Origin: Bacillus sp. OV322
GTDB lineage: Bacteria > Bacillota > Bacilli > Bacillales > DSM-1321
Direction: 5' to 3'
Length of the DNA stretch: 64,000 nucleotides
Assembly: GCF_900112495.1 (NCBI RefSeq)
Contig: NZ_FOMA01000002.1
Span: 310,001-374,000 of the forward strand
In this document: positions 17,017-26,127 of the stretch, one piece after another
Layout of the letters: every line of letters begins with the position of its first letter
Position numbering within the stretch: the stretch's first letter is position 1
The notes under the pieces: model-generated
Databases searched by the model: none
Seen by the model: the letters and a program-made list of their open reading frames with translations, nothing else
What the model was told of the DNA's origin: nothing
Made by a program: the position numbers and the translations under genes

Positions 17017-18234
17017 ATGAAAAAGAAATATTTCGCACCGCTGCTGGCCGTCATTCTGCTGATCGGACTTCTTGCCCCGTTTCCCGCCCACGCTGGCACT
17101 GCAGTTTACACCGTCACACCCGACAGTAAGCCATATGATAAGAAGATGCTGCTGTTCAAGTCTTATAACAAATATACCAAACAGTATTATCTGCTCCGTT
17201 CTTACCTTGAACTCCTGGAGAAAAAGGGAGGGGGGACGCTGGTCCTTAAAAAAGGAACCTATACAATTACCAACACCCTCTATGTTCCGTCCAATGTCAC
17301 CATACTGATGAAGGATGGTACCAGGCTGGTGAAGGGAGTCAATACAGGCACAAAAATATTTGGCCCATCAAAGTCTCTCTTTCAGCTGATCCGTCCAACA
17401 AGGGCTGCGAAGTCTGGTGTGTACGGAGGATATAATGGAGAGAAGAATATCAGCTTTATCGGTGAAGGTAATGTTCAGATGGATTTGATGTATGTCCCGG
17501 ACAGCCTGGCGATCATTATGGGGCACAATAAAAATCTGAATGTGAAAAATATCGGGTTTTATCATATGAATTCTGGCCACTTTATTGAAATGGATGCTTC
17601 TCAGAATGTGAGAGTGGAGAACTGCAAATTCATAGATTCTCTTCCATCTCTTAAGCAAAATAAAGAAGCCATCAATCTTGATACGCCGGATCATGCAACA
17701 TTAGGCTGGAGCCAGAAGTGGAGCAAGTTCGATAAAACAGCAAATGACACGGTGAATATTGAGAATAACCTGTTTCAGAATTTGGACAGGGCGGTCGGCA
17801 CTCATAAATATTCAGAGGGAATGCTCCACAAGCATGTCACAATCAGCAACAATATTATAGAGAGAACGCGTCTCGATTCCATCCGGGTGATGAACTGGTC
17901 AGATGCTGTGATCGAATATAATACCATTTCCGATGTGGCAGATGGCGTAAGCAAATATCGGGGGATGCTTGTGAGCGGCGCAAGCAATCCGGTGATCCAA
18001 TACAATACATTTATCCGTGCAGGCCGGCCGATTCAATTTATCGTTCATCAAAACACTGGACCTGGCGAACAATATGCTGAGATATATAATGAACTTTCAG
18101 ACGAAAATTATACCGCCCTTGAAACAAATATTGTCATTGATACAAAAGAAAGCTTCATCCGATATAATCCTTTTCTTAATGATTACAGCAAAGAAAACAC
18201 AGTGCTCATACCGTGCATTGTGGAGGAAGAATAG
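17017..18234 (+). CDS. Secreted right-handed parallel beta-helix protein (paralog 1)
   Basis: A 405-residue protein with a clear signal peptide (MKKKYFAPLLAVILLIGLLA...AHA). The region GGTLVLKKGTYTITNTLYVPSNVTI is the standard entry strand of pectate-lyase-like beta-helices, followed by repeated N-x-I/V-x-x-N rungs (NISFIGEGN, NVRVENCKF, TVNIENNLF, HVTISNNII, DAVIEYNTI, NPVIQYNTF). Acidic/His residues cluster in the cleft (GHNKN, SGHFIEMD, LDTPDHAT). Relatives are polysaccharide lyases, hydrolases and epimerases; the substrate cannot be told. A close paralog of the same length lies at 23443-24645 (identical TNTLYVPSNVTI-type and NGEKNISFIGEGN blocks). Confidence 0.8.
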   Translation: MKKKYFAPLLAVILLIGLLAPFPAHAGTAVYTVTPDSKPYDKKMLLFKSYNKYTKQYYLLRSYLELLEKKGGGTLVLKKGTYTITNTLYVPSNVTILMKDGTRLVKGVNTGTKIFGPSKSLFQLIRPTRAAKSGVYGGYNGEKNISFIGEGNVQMDLMYVPDSLAIIMGHNKNLNVKNIGFYHMNSGHFIEMDASQNVRVENCKFIDSLPSLKQNKEAINLDTPDHATLGWSQKWSKFDKTANDTVNIENNLFQNLDRAVGTHKYSEGMLHKHVTISNNIIERTRLDSIRVMNWSDAVIEYNTISDVADGVSKYRGMLVSGASNPVIQYNTFIRAGRPIQFIVHQNTGPGEQYAEIYNELSDENYTALETNIVIDTKESFIRYNPFLNDYSKENTVLIPCIVEEE

Positions 18235-18237
18235 AGT

Positions 18238-18272
18238 GAAAGGCAGAGACCCTGGTGTTTCTGCTTTTTTTC
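18238..18272 (+). terminator. Probable terminator after beta-helix gene 1
   Basis: A short stem GCAGA/TCTGC with an inner GACC/GGTG pairing is followed by eight T residues. Confidence 0.5.
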
Positions 18273-18275
18273 ATG

Positions 18276-18295
18276 TTAATCAAACGTTTGATTAA
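18276..18295. promoter_or_regulatory. Perfect 20-bp palindrome, probable TetR-family-type operator
   Basis: TTAATCAAACGTTTGATTAA is an exact palindrome 148 bp before the subtilase start. A near-identical copy (one base different) lies 27 bp before tagD at 58594-58613. Size and symmetry fit a TetR-type repressor dimer site; the regulator is not in the window. Confidence 0.6.
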
Positions 18296-18442
18296 ATTTT
18301 TTACTATGTTTTACATACTCATCACATCTATAATAAAATGAAGCTAGCAAATATTTTTAGAGAATACTGGAAATCACAGAAACATATTGTAGTATTGTGT
18401 GTTTTTGTGAGTGGAATGCCAATTACATAAAAGGAGAAATCT

Positions 18443-20302
18443 ATGAAAAAATTAAATAGCTTAGCGGCGGTGCTGACGGCAGGTGCCATTTTGCTTTCAG
18501 CGCTTCCTGGTTCGGCAAAGGCGGATGAAGAGCAGGATCGGAGAAAGGCGAGTTTGTTCGGAGGAAGTGCATCTCGAAGCGGCACATTGGCATCATTGTC
18601 GGAAAACAGCAGTGAAATTGTGGTGAAAACCAAAATAAGTGCTTCCCAATTAACTAAGAAGTTTGGTGTAAAGCTTTTAGCCACGCCGGAAGTGTTAAAG
18701 GAACAAGGGATTTTTGCTGTGAAGGTACCGAAGTCTAAAAACTTCAAATCTGTTTTATCGGATATGAAGAATTCAAGCTCCATTACTTCTGCTGAGGAGA
18801 ATATGAAGGGGGAAGGAAAAGGGTTTGGCTATACTCTGCCCAACGATCCTTATCTTAATAACCAATGGCATCTTTCTAAAATTGGCATGCCTGTTTTATG
18901 GAAGAACTATTCTTTAAAAAACAAAGTGAAGGTAGCAGTGGTAGACTCAGGAGTTGATGCCACGCAGCCCGATCTTTCAGGTCAGCTGCTGAAGGGGTAT
19001 GATTTTTACAGTAAAGACAGTAACCCGAACGATACATTAGGACATGGAACGGCTGTTGCAGGTGTCATTGCGGCCAAAGCCAATAATGGGGTAGGTGTTG
19101 CAGGTGTTAACCCGCTTGCGCAAATCATACCAATCCGGGTATCGGCATCTAAAAGCATTAATTCCGTTGATGCGCTTGCAGGGCTTTCTTATGCGATTAA
19201 AAGCGGGGCCAAGGTCATTAATTTAAGCTACGGTTTTCCTGCTCCGAACAGTATAGAATTCGACATCATCTATGAAGCATACAGAAAGGGTATCGTGGTT
19301 GTAGCGGCATCAGGGAACGATGGAAAATCCGTCAATTATCCGGCTGGTTATCCGACGGTCATCAGTGTCGGGTCAACCGGAAAAAATGATGCTGTTTCAA
19401 AATTTTCAAGCTATGGTGGAGCACTTGATTTGGTAGCACCTGGAGAAAATATCGCTACTACCATGATGAATAAACGCTATGGCATAGGATCAGGCACCTC
19501 CTTTTCTGCACCGATCGTTACAGGTGTGGCTTCACTGGTTTTATCTGCGGCACCAAACCTGAATCCCATAGAAGTAGAGTATCTGCTTGAAAAGGGAGCA
19601 GCGAAGCTCAGCAGCAGCAAAAACGGCTGGAGTACGAAAGCTGGCTTCGGCAGGGTTGATGCAGCCAGGACGTTCCAGACGGATTTTCCTTCTATAAAAA
19701 ATGATAGCGGCAATGTGCGCTCAAAAGCACGTAAAGTTACGCTAAACAAAGCGTATAGTGACCGGTACGATTATTCAGGAGACAGCGACTGGTACAGCCT
19801 GAAGGTGACGAAGAATATGAAGGTAAGAGTGGATGTATCAGGTGTTACAAACATCGACAGTGATGTATGGATGGATCAGTATGCAAACGGGAAATCGGTT
19901 TCTCCCGTCCAATATGACCGGGCAAAAATAAGCGGCAAGGAATCTTTTACCCGCACACTAAAGCCTGGAACCTATTACTTTGAAGTTTATGACGCGAACA
20001 ATCACTGGTCACAGCAGAATTACTCATTTAAGGTGACAGCCCTTGATACAACAGCTCCAAAAACACCGATTGTTTATAAAGTAAAAAGCAGAGATTTAAT
20101 AATCAAGGGGAAAGCGGAGAAGAACAGTTCACTGTTGCTTAAAAAAGGAAGTTCAGTGCTTGCTAAAGGCACGGCAAGCAGTACAGGAACCTTTTCGGTA
20201 AAGTTGAAAACAAGGCAGGCAAAGGGAACGGTTCTTTATCTGACCGCAGCAGATAAATCAGGAAATAAAAGCAAGGCAACAAAAATTGTGGTACAGCCAT
20301 AA
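18443..20302 (+). CDS. Secreted subtilisin-like serine protease (S8) with PPC and Ig-like C-terminal modules
   Basis: A 619-residue preproprotein. Signal peptide (KLNSLAAVLTAGAILLSAL...AKA) and a short I9-like propeptide (residues about 40-115) precede the S8 catalytic domain with Asp in VAVVDSGVD (about 168), His in LGHGTAVAG (about 200) and Ser in GSGTSFSAPIVTG (about 353), plus the oxyanion Asn in AASGNDG. Residues about 430-530 form a PPC-like beta domain (SDWYSLKVTKNMKVRVD). The last 85 residues form an Ig-like module (IVYKVKSRDLIIKGKAEKNS ... KATKIVVQP) of the same type found at the ends of the two nucleotidases in this window. The ribosome site is AAAGGAG. Confidence 0.92.
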   Translation: MKKLNSLAAVLTAGAILLSALPGSAKADEEQDRRKASLFGGSASRSGTLASLSENSSEIVVKTKISASQLTKKFGVKLLATPEVLKEQGIFAVKVPKSKNFKSVLSDMKNSSSITSAEENMKGEGKGFGYTLPNDPYLNNQWHLSKIGMPVLWKNYSLKNKVKVAVVDSGVDATQPDLSGQLLKGYDFYSKDSNPNDTLGHGTAVAGVIAAKANNGVGVAGVNPLAQIIPIRVSASKSINSVDALAGLSYAIKSGAKVINLSYGFPAPNSIEFDIIYEAYRKGIVVVAASGNDGKSVNYPAGYPTVISVGSTGKNDAVSKFSSYGGALDLVAPGENIATTMMNKRYGIGSGTSFSAPIVTGVASLVLSAAPNLNPIEVEYLLEKGAAKLSSSKNGWSTKAGFGRVDAARTFQTDFPSIKNDSGNVRSKARKVTLNKAYSDRYDYSGDSDWYSLKVTKNMKVRVDVSGVTNIDSDVWMDQYANGKSVSPVQYDRAKISGKESFTRTLKPGTYYFEVYDANNHWSQQNYSFKVTALDTTAPKTPIVYKVKSRDLIIKGKAEKNSSLLLKKGSSVLAKGTASSTGTFSVKLKTRQAKGTVLYLTAADKSGNKSKATKIVVQP

Positions 20303-20307
20303 CAAAC

Positions 20308-20347
20308 AAAACCCCCGTCTCAATTCTTCGTTTGAGACGGGGGTTTT
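20308..20347. terminator. Bidirectional terminator between subtilase and CpdB-like gene
   Basis: Perfect stem AAAACCCCCGTCTCA / TGAGACGGGGGTTTT between convergent genes, with A and T tracts on both flanks. Confidence 0.93.
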
Positions 20348-20351
20348 CGTA

Positions 20352-22901
20352 TTACTTCTTAATAACCACTCTGTTAGGAATGGAGATGTTGCCGGCAGCA
20401 TCCTTTGCTTTTACATAGATAGCGTGGCCAGCTTTTTGTTTCTTGATCTTGATTGCATAGTTGCCTGTTTTGCTTGCTGTAGTCCAGCCGATCGTCTTAT
20501 TCGATGAACGGATGTATACATATGAACGAGGCTCTGCTTTTCCGTATACAAGTGTAGAGCTTGTTTTAAGCGGGTGTACACTTGGCGATTTTGGCGCTGT
20601 TTTATCTTTTACAGTAACGACAGCAGGTCTGCCCATGTTGCCGGCTTTATCCGTTGCTGTGACAGTTAATAATGTGTTTGCTTTTTGGGTCTTGATGGAA
20701 ACAGAGAATTTGCCGTATTTATCGGCCATTCCCACTCCGATTATAGTTTTTCCTGCCCTAATTGTAATACTTGAAGCAGCTTCTGCTTTACCTGTCACAT
20801 ATCTATCATGATCTGTTACTGAGCTGACAGATGGAGCCTTTGGCGGTGTTGTATCGCCATGTGACGGTGCAGGAGTGAATGACTGAGGAGTGATGGAGTA
20901 TGAACCCCAAGTTCCTTTATCATCTGTTAGTGATGCAAGGTACTTAATTGTTTTCGTTTGTGCAGCTGCTTTTTCTGCGTCTGGCGAAGATTTGAATGTA
21001 AGTGTAACGTCTTTATTGATTGGCTGGATCGACCAGTTGCTGTCTGCAGACGGATTGATTTTTCCAGTTGATGAGATGTAATCCATTAATACTTGACGGT
21101 TTTCATCTGGTGAATCAACGACAATCTTGGCTTTTCCGCCAGCGAGTCCCGGGAAGTTTCCGCCGCCGCTTGCACGGTAGTTATTTGTTGCAACGATGAA
21201 TTTTTGATTAAGATCGATCGCTTTTCCGTCAAGTGTAGTCAGATTTTTGATGCGGTTAGCATCAGGGTTCACGACTTTTCCAGAAAGATCATATTTAGCC
21301 GGCTGTGTTACATCAATTTGATATTTCACGCCATCGATAACATCATAGTTAAATGGCTCAAAGCCGTAATTGATTAGCACCTGAGGATCTTTTTTCGCTG
21401 GATCGATTTGGTTGAACTGTCCGGCAGACATTTCGAGCCATTCTTTCACTTGTGCGCCAGTAAGCTCGATTGCCTTTAATGTATTTGGATACAGATACAG
21501 GTCATTTGCGCTTTTGATGGAAAGATCTCCAGCTGCAATGTTTGTATAATCGCTTGGTCCCTGGCGTCCTGCCTTGAAAGGGGCACCAGCAGATAATACC
21601 GTTAAGCCTTTATATTCTGGAAGCTTAGTGTCGATATAATTTTTCACGTAAGCAATTTGTGCATTGTTCACGATTTGAATGGTAGGGTCATCCTGCACAC
21701 GGGCAAAATAGCTGTCCATTGGTGCGCTTGTTTCCCCGATTTTGCCTCTTACATAAGTAAGAGTGCCTTCGTGCGCTTCTTTAACTGCATCCACGATTGT
21801 TTGGTCAGCATCAGCTTTAGATACTTTAACACCGTTCACAGTTTCCATGATTGGCCTGTTAACCGACTGGGAATCCTTGACCTTCCATTGGCCGTTTTCA
21901 TTTTCAAGCGTGATGTCCATAACTCCAAGGTTATTTCCCCAATAACCAGCTTCAAGGGAAGGTACTCCGTTGATGGTTCCTTTTGCCTGGTCAATGCCTG
22001 GTTTGCCGGCAAACTCTGCTGCTTCAGGGAATGTTACATGCTTGTGGCCAAATAGGATGGCATCTATTCCGCTGACTTTGCTTAGGGAATACACTGCATT
22101 TTCCGCATCTTCAAGGCCATCCGCCTGTACGTCACAGCCTGAGTGGGCAAGTGCAATGATAACCTGTGCTCCATCGGTGCGCATTTTAGGAATGAACTTT
22201 TCAGCTGTTTTGACGATATCCTTCGTTTTCACTTTTCCGGCAAGATTGTCTTTATCCCAATCCATGATTTGCGGAGGGACAAAGCCGATAACACCGACCT
22301 TAATCGTTTGTTCGTTGCCATTTGCGTCTTTTACTTTTTTATCTAAAATCTTATATGGCTCAAATTCATTTACATCATTTGAATCATCATTGTCGCCATC
22401 CACTTTGTAGATATTGGCATTCACATACGGGAAGTTGGCGCCTTTCTTTGCCTGATCCAAAAAGTCTAAACCGTAGTTGAATTCATGATTTCCAAGAGAA
22501 GCGGCATCATAATTAAGAGTATTCATCGCTTTATAAACAGGATGCACTTCACCGGGCTGAAGCTTCTTCACTTTTGCAACATAATCTGCCAAAGGGTTAC
22601 CTTGAAGCAAATCTCCGCTGTCAAACAGCATGGAGTTTTCAGGGTCCACTTCTTTTCTGGCTTCCTTAATCAGGGTAGCCGTTTTTGCCAATCCGAACTC
22701 TAAAGTAGGAGCATCCTTGTAGTAATCGTATGGCATAACATTTGCGTGGATATCTGTTGTTTCGAGGATGCGAAGCTTTACTTGTCCTGGTGCAGTTTCT
22801 CCTTCTGCGTTAGCTGATAGGGATCCGATTGGTGAAATCAATGTACCGAATAAAAATGCCGAGGCAGTTGCTTTACTGAATCTAGTCAGTTTTTTTGTCA
22901 T
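20352..22901 (-). CDS. Secreted 2',3'-cyclic-nucleotide phosphodiesterase/3'-nucleotidase (CpdB type; YfkN N-half-like) with Ig-like tail
   Basis: A 849-residue exoenzyme. I place the start at ATG 22901 because GGAAAGGTG lies 9 nt before it; a GTG 12 bp upstream overlaps the ribosome site. The signal peptide covers MTKKLTRFSKATASAFLFGT to ANA. The metallophosphoesterase domain has ILETTDIHANVMPYDY, SGDLLQGNPL, LGNHEFNYGL, and IALAHSGCD/GHKHVTFP; TDIHANVMPYD is typical of CpdB. The 5'-nucleotidase C-terminal domain follows (TNNYRASGGGNFPG substrate loop). Two tandem Ig-like modules (about 80 residues each, VTGKAEAASSITIRAG and VYGKAEPRSYVYIRSS) end the protein. In B. subtilis, YfkN carries this activity and the 5'-nucleotidase in a single chain; here the other half is the separate gene at 28130-30490. 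The role would be phosphate/nucleoside scavenging outside the cell. Confidence 0.88.
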   Translation of the reverse strand: MTKKLTRFSKATASAFLFGTLISPIGSLSANAEGETAPGQVKLRILETTDIHANVMPYDYYKDAPTLEFGLAKTATLIKEARKEVDPENSMLFDSGDLLQGNPLADYVAKVKKLQPGEVHPVYKAMNTLNYDAASLGNHEFNYGLDFLDQAKKGANFPYVNANIYKVDGDNDDSNDVNEFEPYKILDKKVKDANGNEQTIKVGVIGFVPPQIMDWDKDNLAGKVKTKDIVKTAEKFIPKMRTDGAQVIIALAHSGCDVQADGLEDAENAVYSLSKVSGIDAILFGHKHVTFPEAAEFAGKPGIDQAKGTINGVPSLEAGYWGNNLGVMDITLENENGQWKVKDSQSVNRPIMETVNGVKVSKADADQTIVDAVKEAHEGTLTYVRGKIGETSAPMDSYFARVQDDPTIQIVNNAQIAYVKNYIDTKLPEYKGLTVLSAGAPFKAGRQGPSDYTNIAAGDLSIKSANDLYLYPNTLKAIELTGAQVKEWLEMSAGQFNQIDPAKKDPQVLINYGFEPFNYDVIDGVKYQIDVTQPAKYDLSGKVVNPDANRIKNLTTLDGKAIDLNQKFIVATNNYRASGGGNFPGLAGGKAKIVVDSPDENRQVLMDYISSTGKINPSADSNWSIQPINKDVTLTFKSSPDAEKAAAQTKTIKYLASLTDDKGTWGSYSITPQSFTPAPSHGDTTPPKAPSVSSVTDHDRYVTGKAEAASSITIRAGKTIIGVGMADKYGKFSVSIKTQKANTLLTVTATDKAGNMGRPAVVTVKDKTAPKSPSVHPLKTSSTLVYGKAEPRSYVYIRSSNKTIGWTTASKTGNYAIKIKKQKAGHAIYVKAKDAAGNISIPNRVVIKK

Positions 22902-23159
22902 TCTGGTATACACCTTTCCTTTTCCTAAAATTAAAAGCCAGTTTAGCGATGAAATCTAAATAAAAACTACCAACTCCTTCTGCCGGATACGACATATCGC
23001 GAGGCAATATATCAAAACAATACTCTTAATTATTACTAGGAAGAGAGAAGGAAATATATAGGTAAAAAGTACTGTATTTATGAAAAATTTCAATTTTGCA
23101 GATAAAATAATAATTTCTTAATATTTGGTATTGTTTAAGCTATATTTGATTGACGAATT
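22902..23159. other. Divergent upstream region of the CpdB-like gene
   Basis: AT-rich DNA with no ORF. It should contain the leftward promoter of the CpdB-like gene, but none is clear by eye. Confidence 0.35.
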
Positions 23160-23303
23160 ATTGATTTCCCTCCAGGATGCTCGCTTTCCGCTAATCTAAG
23201 CAGGAGTCTCGCAACCTACGCTCCAATCAACCTGACTTAACAATAAGATCACCTCACAGAACAGATTAAAAAACAACAATCTTTAAGAAAAGACCCTTTA
23301 TTA
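23160..23303 (+). repeat. Dispersed intergenic repeat, copy A (internally deleted)
   Basis: Shares TTGATTTCC, AGGATGCTCGCTTTCCG, CAGGAGTCTCGCA and CCAATCAACCTGACTTAACAAT blocks with the copies at 35673-35853 and 56781-56931. The GC-rich middle (about 55 nt in copy B) is missing. Elements of this kind are scattered in many Bacillaceae genomes; they carry no ORF. Confidence 0.75.
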
Positions 23304-23442
23304 ATAGGAAAAGATGTGTATATCGTTCCGGAAATGACTTTATTTTATGTTTATCAGGCAGGAGGATTGGCACCTGCTAAATTCCCCGGCAAAGTATCCG
23401 ATAAAACAAGAGGATATTTTAAATAAGAAGGAGTTTTTCAGC

Positions 23443-24645
23443 ATGATGAGAAAATACGGAGCAGCGGCAGCGGCCCTGCTTCTTTCAGCGAGTATGCTTG
23501 CGCCAAAGGCAAGCGCAGCAGCAGCCTACACAATTACACCTAGCAGCAAGACTTTTAGCGGAAATATGATGAACTTCAGCACCTACAATAATAATACCAA
23601 GCATTATTATCTGCTTCGCTCTTATCTGGAGCAGCTGGAGAAAAAGGGCGGCGGCACACTGACCCTAAATGGCGGCACATACACCATTTCGAATACCCTA
23701 TATGTTCCTTCAAATGTCACCATACGTTTGAAAAACGGTGTCAGACTAGTGAAAGGGACAGTAAGCGGAACGAAGCAATTTGCCGCAGCTAAATCCATGT
23801 TCCAGCTGATTAGGCCTTCCCGTTCAGGAAAAAAGGGTGTATACGGGAAATATAATGGTGAAAAAAATATCTCCTTCATCGGTGAGGGAAATGCTGTAAT
23901 TGATATGAAGTATGATAATGAAAGCATCGCGATCATCATGGGCCATAATAAAAATGTGAAGGTGCAGAATATACATTTTCAGCATATGCAGTCAGGACAT
24001 TTTATCGAAATGGACGCATCTGATCATGTGTCCGTTATCAACAATTCTTTTGTTGATTCCAAGCCTTCCCCGAACCGGAACAAAGAGGCGATCAACCTGG
24101 ACACCCCAGATCGTTCGACTAAAGGCTGGAGCCAGGAATGGAGTACATATGATAAAACGCCAAACAGGTATGTGACGATAGAGTGCAATACATTCCGTAA
24201 TCTGGACCGGGCCATTGGGACACATAAATACTCCGGAGGCTCGTATCATGAACATGTGACTATCCGGAAAAACAGCATAACGAATACCCGTTTGGATGCT
24301 ATTCGGGTCATGAACTGGTCGAATGCCGTAATCGAAAAAAACAGCTTCAAAGACGTGGCTGCAGGTGATGCGAAATACCGCGGAATTCTTGCCAGCGGAG
24401 CATCCAATCCAATTTTCCAGAATAATACGTTTGAACACACAGGGCGCCCGATGCAATTTCTTGCGGCAAAAAATGACGGTCCTGGCTCTCAATATGCGAT
24501 AACGTATAATACACTCAGCCAGAAAAACATGGACGCGCTTAAAACAAATATAGTGAAGAATACGAGCGAAACTTTCATCCGTATCAACCACTTCTATAAT
24601 GTGTACAATGACACGATTAAAATTCCTTGTGTAATAAAGGAATAA
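23443..24645 (+). CDS. Secreted right-handed parallel beta-helix protein (paralog 2)
   Basis: A 400-residue protein. The start at ATG 23443 is chosen because AAGGAG lies 9 nt upstream and a signal peptide follows at once (MMRKYGAAAAALLLSASMLA...ASA); an upstream in-frame ATG at 23347 would bury it. It aligns along its length with the protein at 17017-18234: GGTLTLNGGTYTISNTLYVP, NGEKNISFIGEGN, HNKNVKVQNIHF, SGHFIEMDASDHVSVINN, EAINLDTPD, DAIRVMNWSNAVIE and GASNPIFQNNTF. It is a pectate-lyase-like fold with unknown substrate. The conserved SGHFIEMDAS and NLDTPD blocks probably line the active cleft. The pair likely arose by duplication, with the subtilase and CpdB-like genes between them. Confidence 0.8.
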   Translation: MMRKYGAAAAALLLSASMLAPKASAAAAYTITPSSKTFSGNMMNFSTYNNNTKHYYLLRSYLEQLEKKGGGTLTLNGGTYTISNTLYVPSNVTIRLKNGVRLVKGTVSGTKQFAAAKSMFQLIRPSRSGKKGVYGKYNGEKNISFIGEGNAVIDMKYDNESIAIIMGHNKNVKVQNIHFQHMQSGHFIEMDASDHVSVINNSFVDSKPSPNRNKEAINLDTPDRSTKGWSQEWSTYDKTPNRYVTIECNTFRNLDRAIGTHKYSGGSYHEHVTIRKNSITNTRLDAIRVMNWSNAVIEKNSFKDVAAGDAKYRGILASGASNPIFQNNTFEHTGRPMQFLAAKNDGPGSQYAITYNTLSQKNMDALKTNIVKNTSETFIRINHFYNVYNDTIKIPCVIKE

Positions 24646-24651
24646 GCTTAG

Positions 24652-24693
24652 ACACACCCGCATGGTTCCTTTAAAGAGCTGTGCGGGGTGTTT
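24652..24693 (+). terminator. Terminator after beta-helix gene 2
   Basis: ACACACCCGCA pairs with TGCGGGGTGT (one bulge), followed by TTTC. Confidence 0.65.
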
Positions 24694-24754
24694 CATGTTT
24701 TGTAAGGTTTTTATGACAAGGATGTTTTCTTAAAATTTGCTGCTTTTATCTAGT

Positions 24755-24870
24755 GTTGGCTCTAATAAGTTGGCATTTCGCTTGAATGACACTGGATTTG
24801 GCTCGAATGGGAGCAGATTTCGCTCTAATCAGCGGGAATTCGGAACAATTATCCAGATAAATGGAAATCA
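24755..24870 (+). repeat. GCTCGAAT-family short-period degenerate repeats (cluster 1)
   Basis: Units of about 20-22 nt built on (T/G)GGCTC(G/T)AAT or TTCGCTCTAAT recur four to five times, ending in a TTATCCA...AATGGAAAT tail also present at 48.8-49.25 kb. The rest of the spacer up to 25094 holds no gene. Confidence 0.7.
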
Positions 24871-25094
24871 CACCCTGCTTTTTTGAACCCGCACTGATAT
24901 TCTTCATGAAAATACCTTGTTTTTTCCTCTAATTCAATATTATTGGGCATGAAAAAAAGATATTTAAAGATGATGAATGGCATTAAACATGATATAGTAC
25001 ATTATGTAGTTTTTGCTGTTATTTTGGAGTTTTTTGCAAACCATAAAGTAAAGAAATTCATTAAAAATTAAATACAGAGAGATGGTATTTAGAT

Positions 25095-26048
25095 TTGGAT
25101 AATTCACGAAGCACAAGACATAAAAAGAAAAAGAAGAAGAAACGGGGATTAAGAAGGTTTCTTACTGTTCTTGTTCTGCTGCTTATTGCAGCTGGTGCCT
25201 ATGTTTATTTTCAGTATAAGCAAGGCATGTCAGAGGCTCTGGACGGGGCAGGCAAGGAGAAGGCCGCGAGTTACGACTTTAACGGTAAGCTGCCGAATAA
25301 CGGGCAGATTAATGTTCTCTTGCTGGGAAGTGACTCCCGCGGTGAAAAGCATTCCCGGACAGATTCCATTTTAATCGCCCACTATAATCAAAACACGCAT
25401 GAACCGAAGCTTGTATCGATCATGAGAGACAGCTATGTTGATGTTCCAGGGCACGGCAAGCAGAAAATTAACGCCGCTTTCGCATTTGGCGGGCCAGAGC
25501 TTCTGCGCAAAACCATTGAAGAAAACTTCGGGATCAATATCAACTATTATTCGATTGTTGATTTTAAAGGATTCCCTAAAATTGTGGATACGATTGCCCC
25601 GGACGGCATCAAGGTCAATGTGCCGCATGATATGTCATCAGGCATCGATATGACGCTCCATAAGGGAGAACAAACCCTCCACGGCAAGGAGCTGCTCGGA
25701 TATGTCCGTTTCCGCCATGATAATATGAGTGACTTCGGCAGGGTGCAGCGGCAGCAGGAGGTCCTTGGTAAGTTAAAGGATAAGGCAACAGAAATCAATA
25801 ATGTCGTCAAATTGCCAAAAATTCTTGGCATGACAGCACCATATATTGATACAAATATCGACACGAAGACCATGCTGATTTTAGGCAAGGATGTTATTAC
25901 AGGACAAGCTAAAAGTGTTGATAAGCTGAGAATTCCGCTTGACGGCACCTTTGAAAATGAAAGAATTCCCGGAATCGGCGCAGTGCTTGCTGTCGATCTT
26001 GAAAAAAATAAAGCCGCACTTCAGCAATTTTTGTCATCCTCCAAATAA
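25095..26048 (+). CDS. LytR-CpsA-Psr (LCP) family wall-polymer ligase
   Basis: A 317-residue membrane-anchored protein. The N-terminus is strongly basic and cytoplasmic (HKKKKKKKRGLRR) followed by one membrane helix (FLTVLVLLLIAAGAYVYF). The extracellular LCP domain shows INVLLLGSDSRGEKHSRTDSILIA, KLVSIMRDSYVDVPGHGKQKINAAF, the polyprenyl-phosphate-binding Arg/Asp set, and VRFRHDNMSDFGRVQRQQ. LCP proteins transfer teichoic acid or other polymers from lipid carrier to peptidoglycan, which fits the tag genes at 57-64 kb. It starts with TTG at 25095. TagU-like is the nearest description; the exact member of the family cannot be told. Confidence 0.9.
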   Translation: MDNSRSTRHKKKKKKKRGLRRFLTVLVLLLIAAGAYVYFQYKQGMSEALDGAGKEKAASYDFNGKLPNNGQINVLLLGSDSRGEKHSRTDSILIAHYNQNTHEPKLVSIMRDSYVDVPGHGKQKINAAFAFGGPELLRKTIEENFGININYYSIVDFKGFPKIVDTIAPDGIKVNVPHDMSSGIDMTLHKGEQTLHGKELLGYVRFRHDNMSDFGRVQRQQEVLGKLKDKATEINNVVKLPKILGMTAPYIDTNIDTKTMLILGKDVITGQAKSVDKLRIPLDGTFENERIPGIGAVLAVDLEKNKAALQQFLSSSK

Positions 26049-26064
26049 TTTGGGGGATTTTTTT
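26036..26064 (+). terminator. Terminator overlapping the LCP stop codon
   Basis: TCCTCCAAA pairs with TTTGGGGGA around the stop codon, followed by eight T residues. Confidence 0.7.
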
Positions 26065-26127
26065 TGTTTTGTGGAAAGTTCGTGCAGCATATAATTTTGA
26101 TACATTAAAAGTGCAGGGGGATAGCGG

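Noticed and set aside
23992-24696. 234-codon minus-strand ORF opposite beta-helix gene 2
   Set aside because: Shadow frame; the + strand protein has a signal peptide and a full-length paralog.
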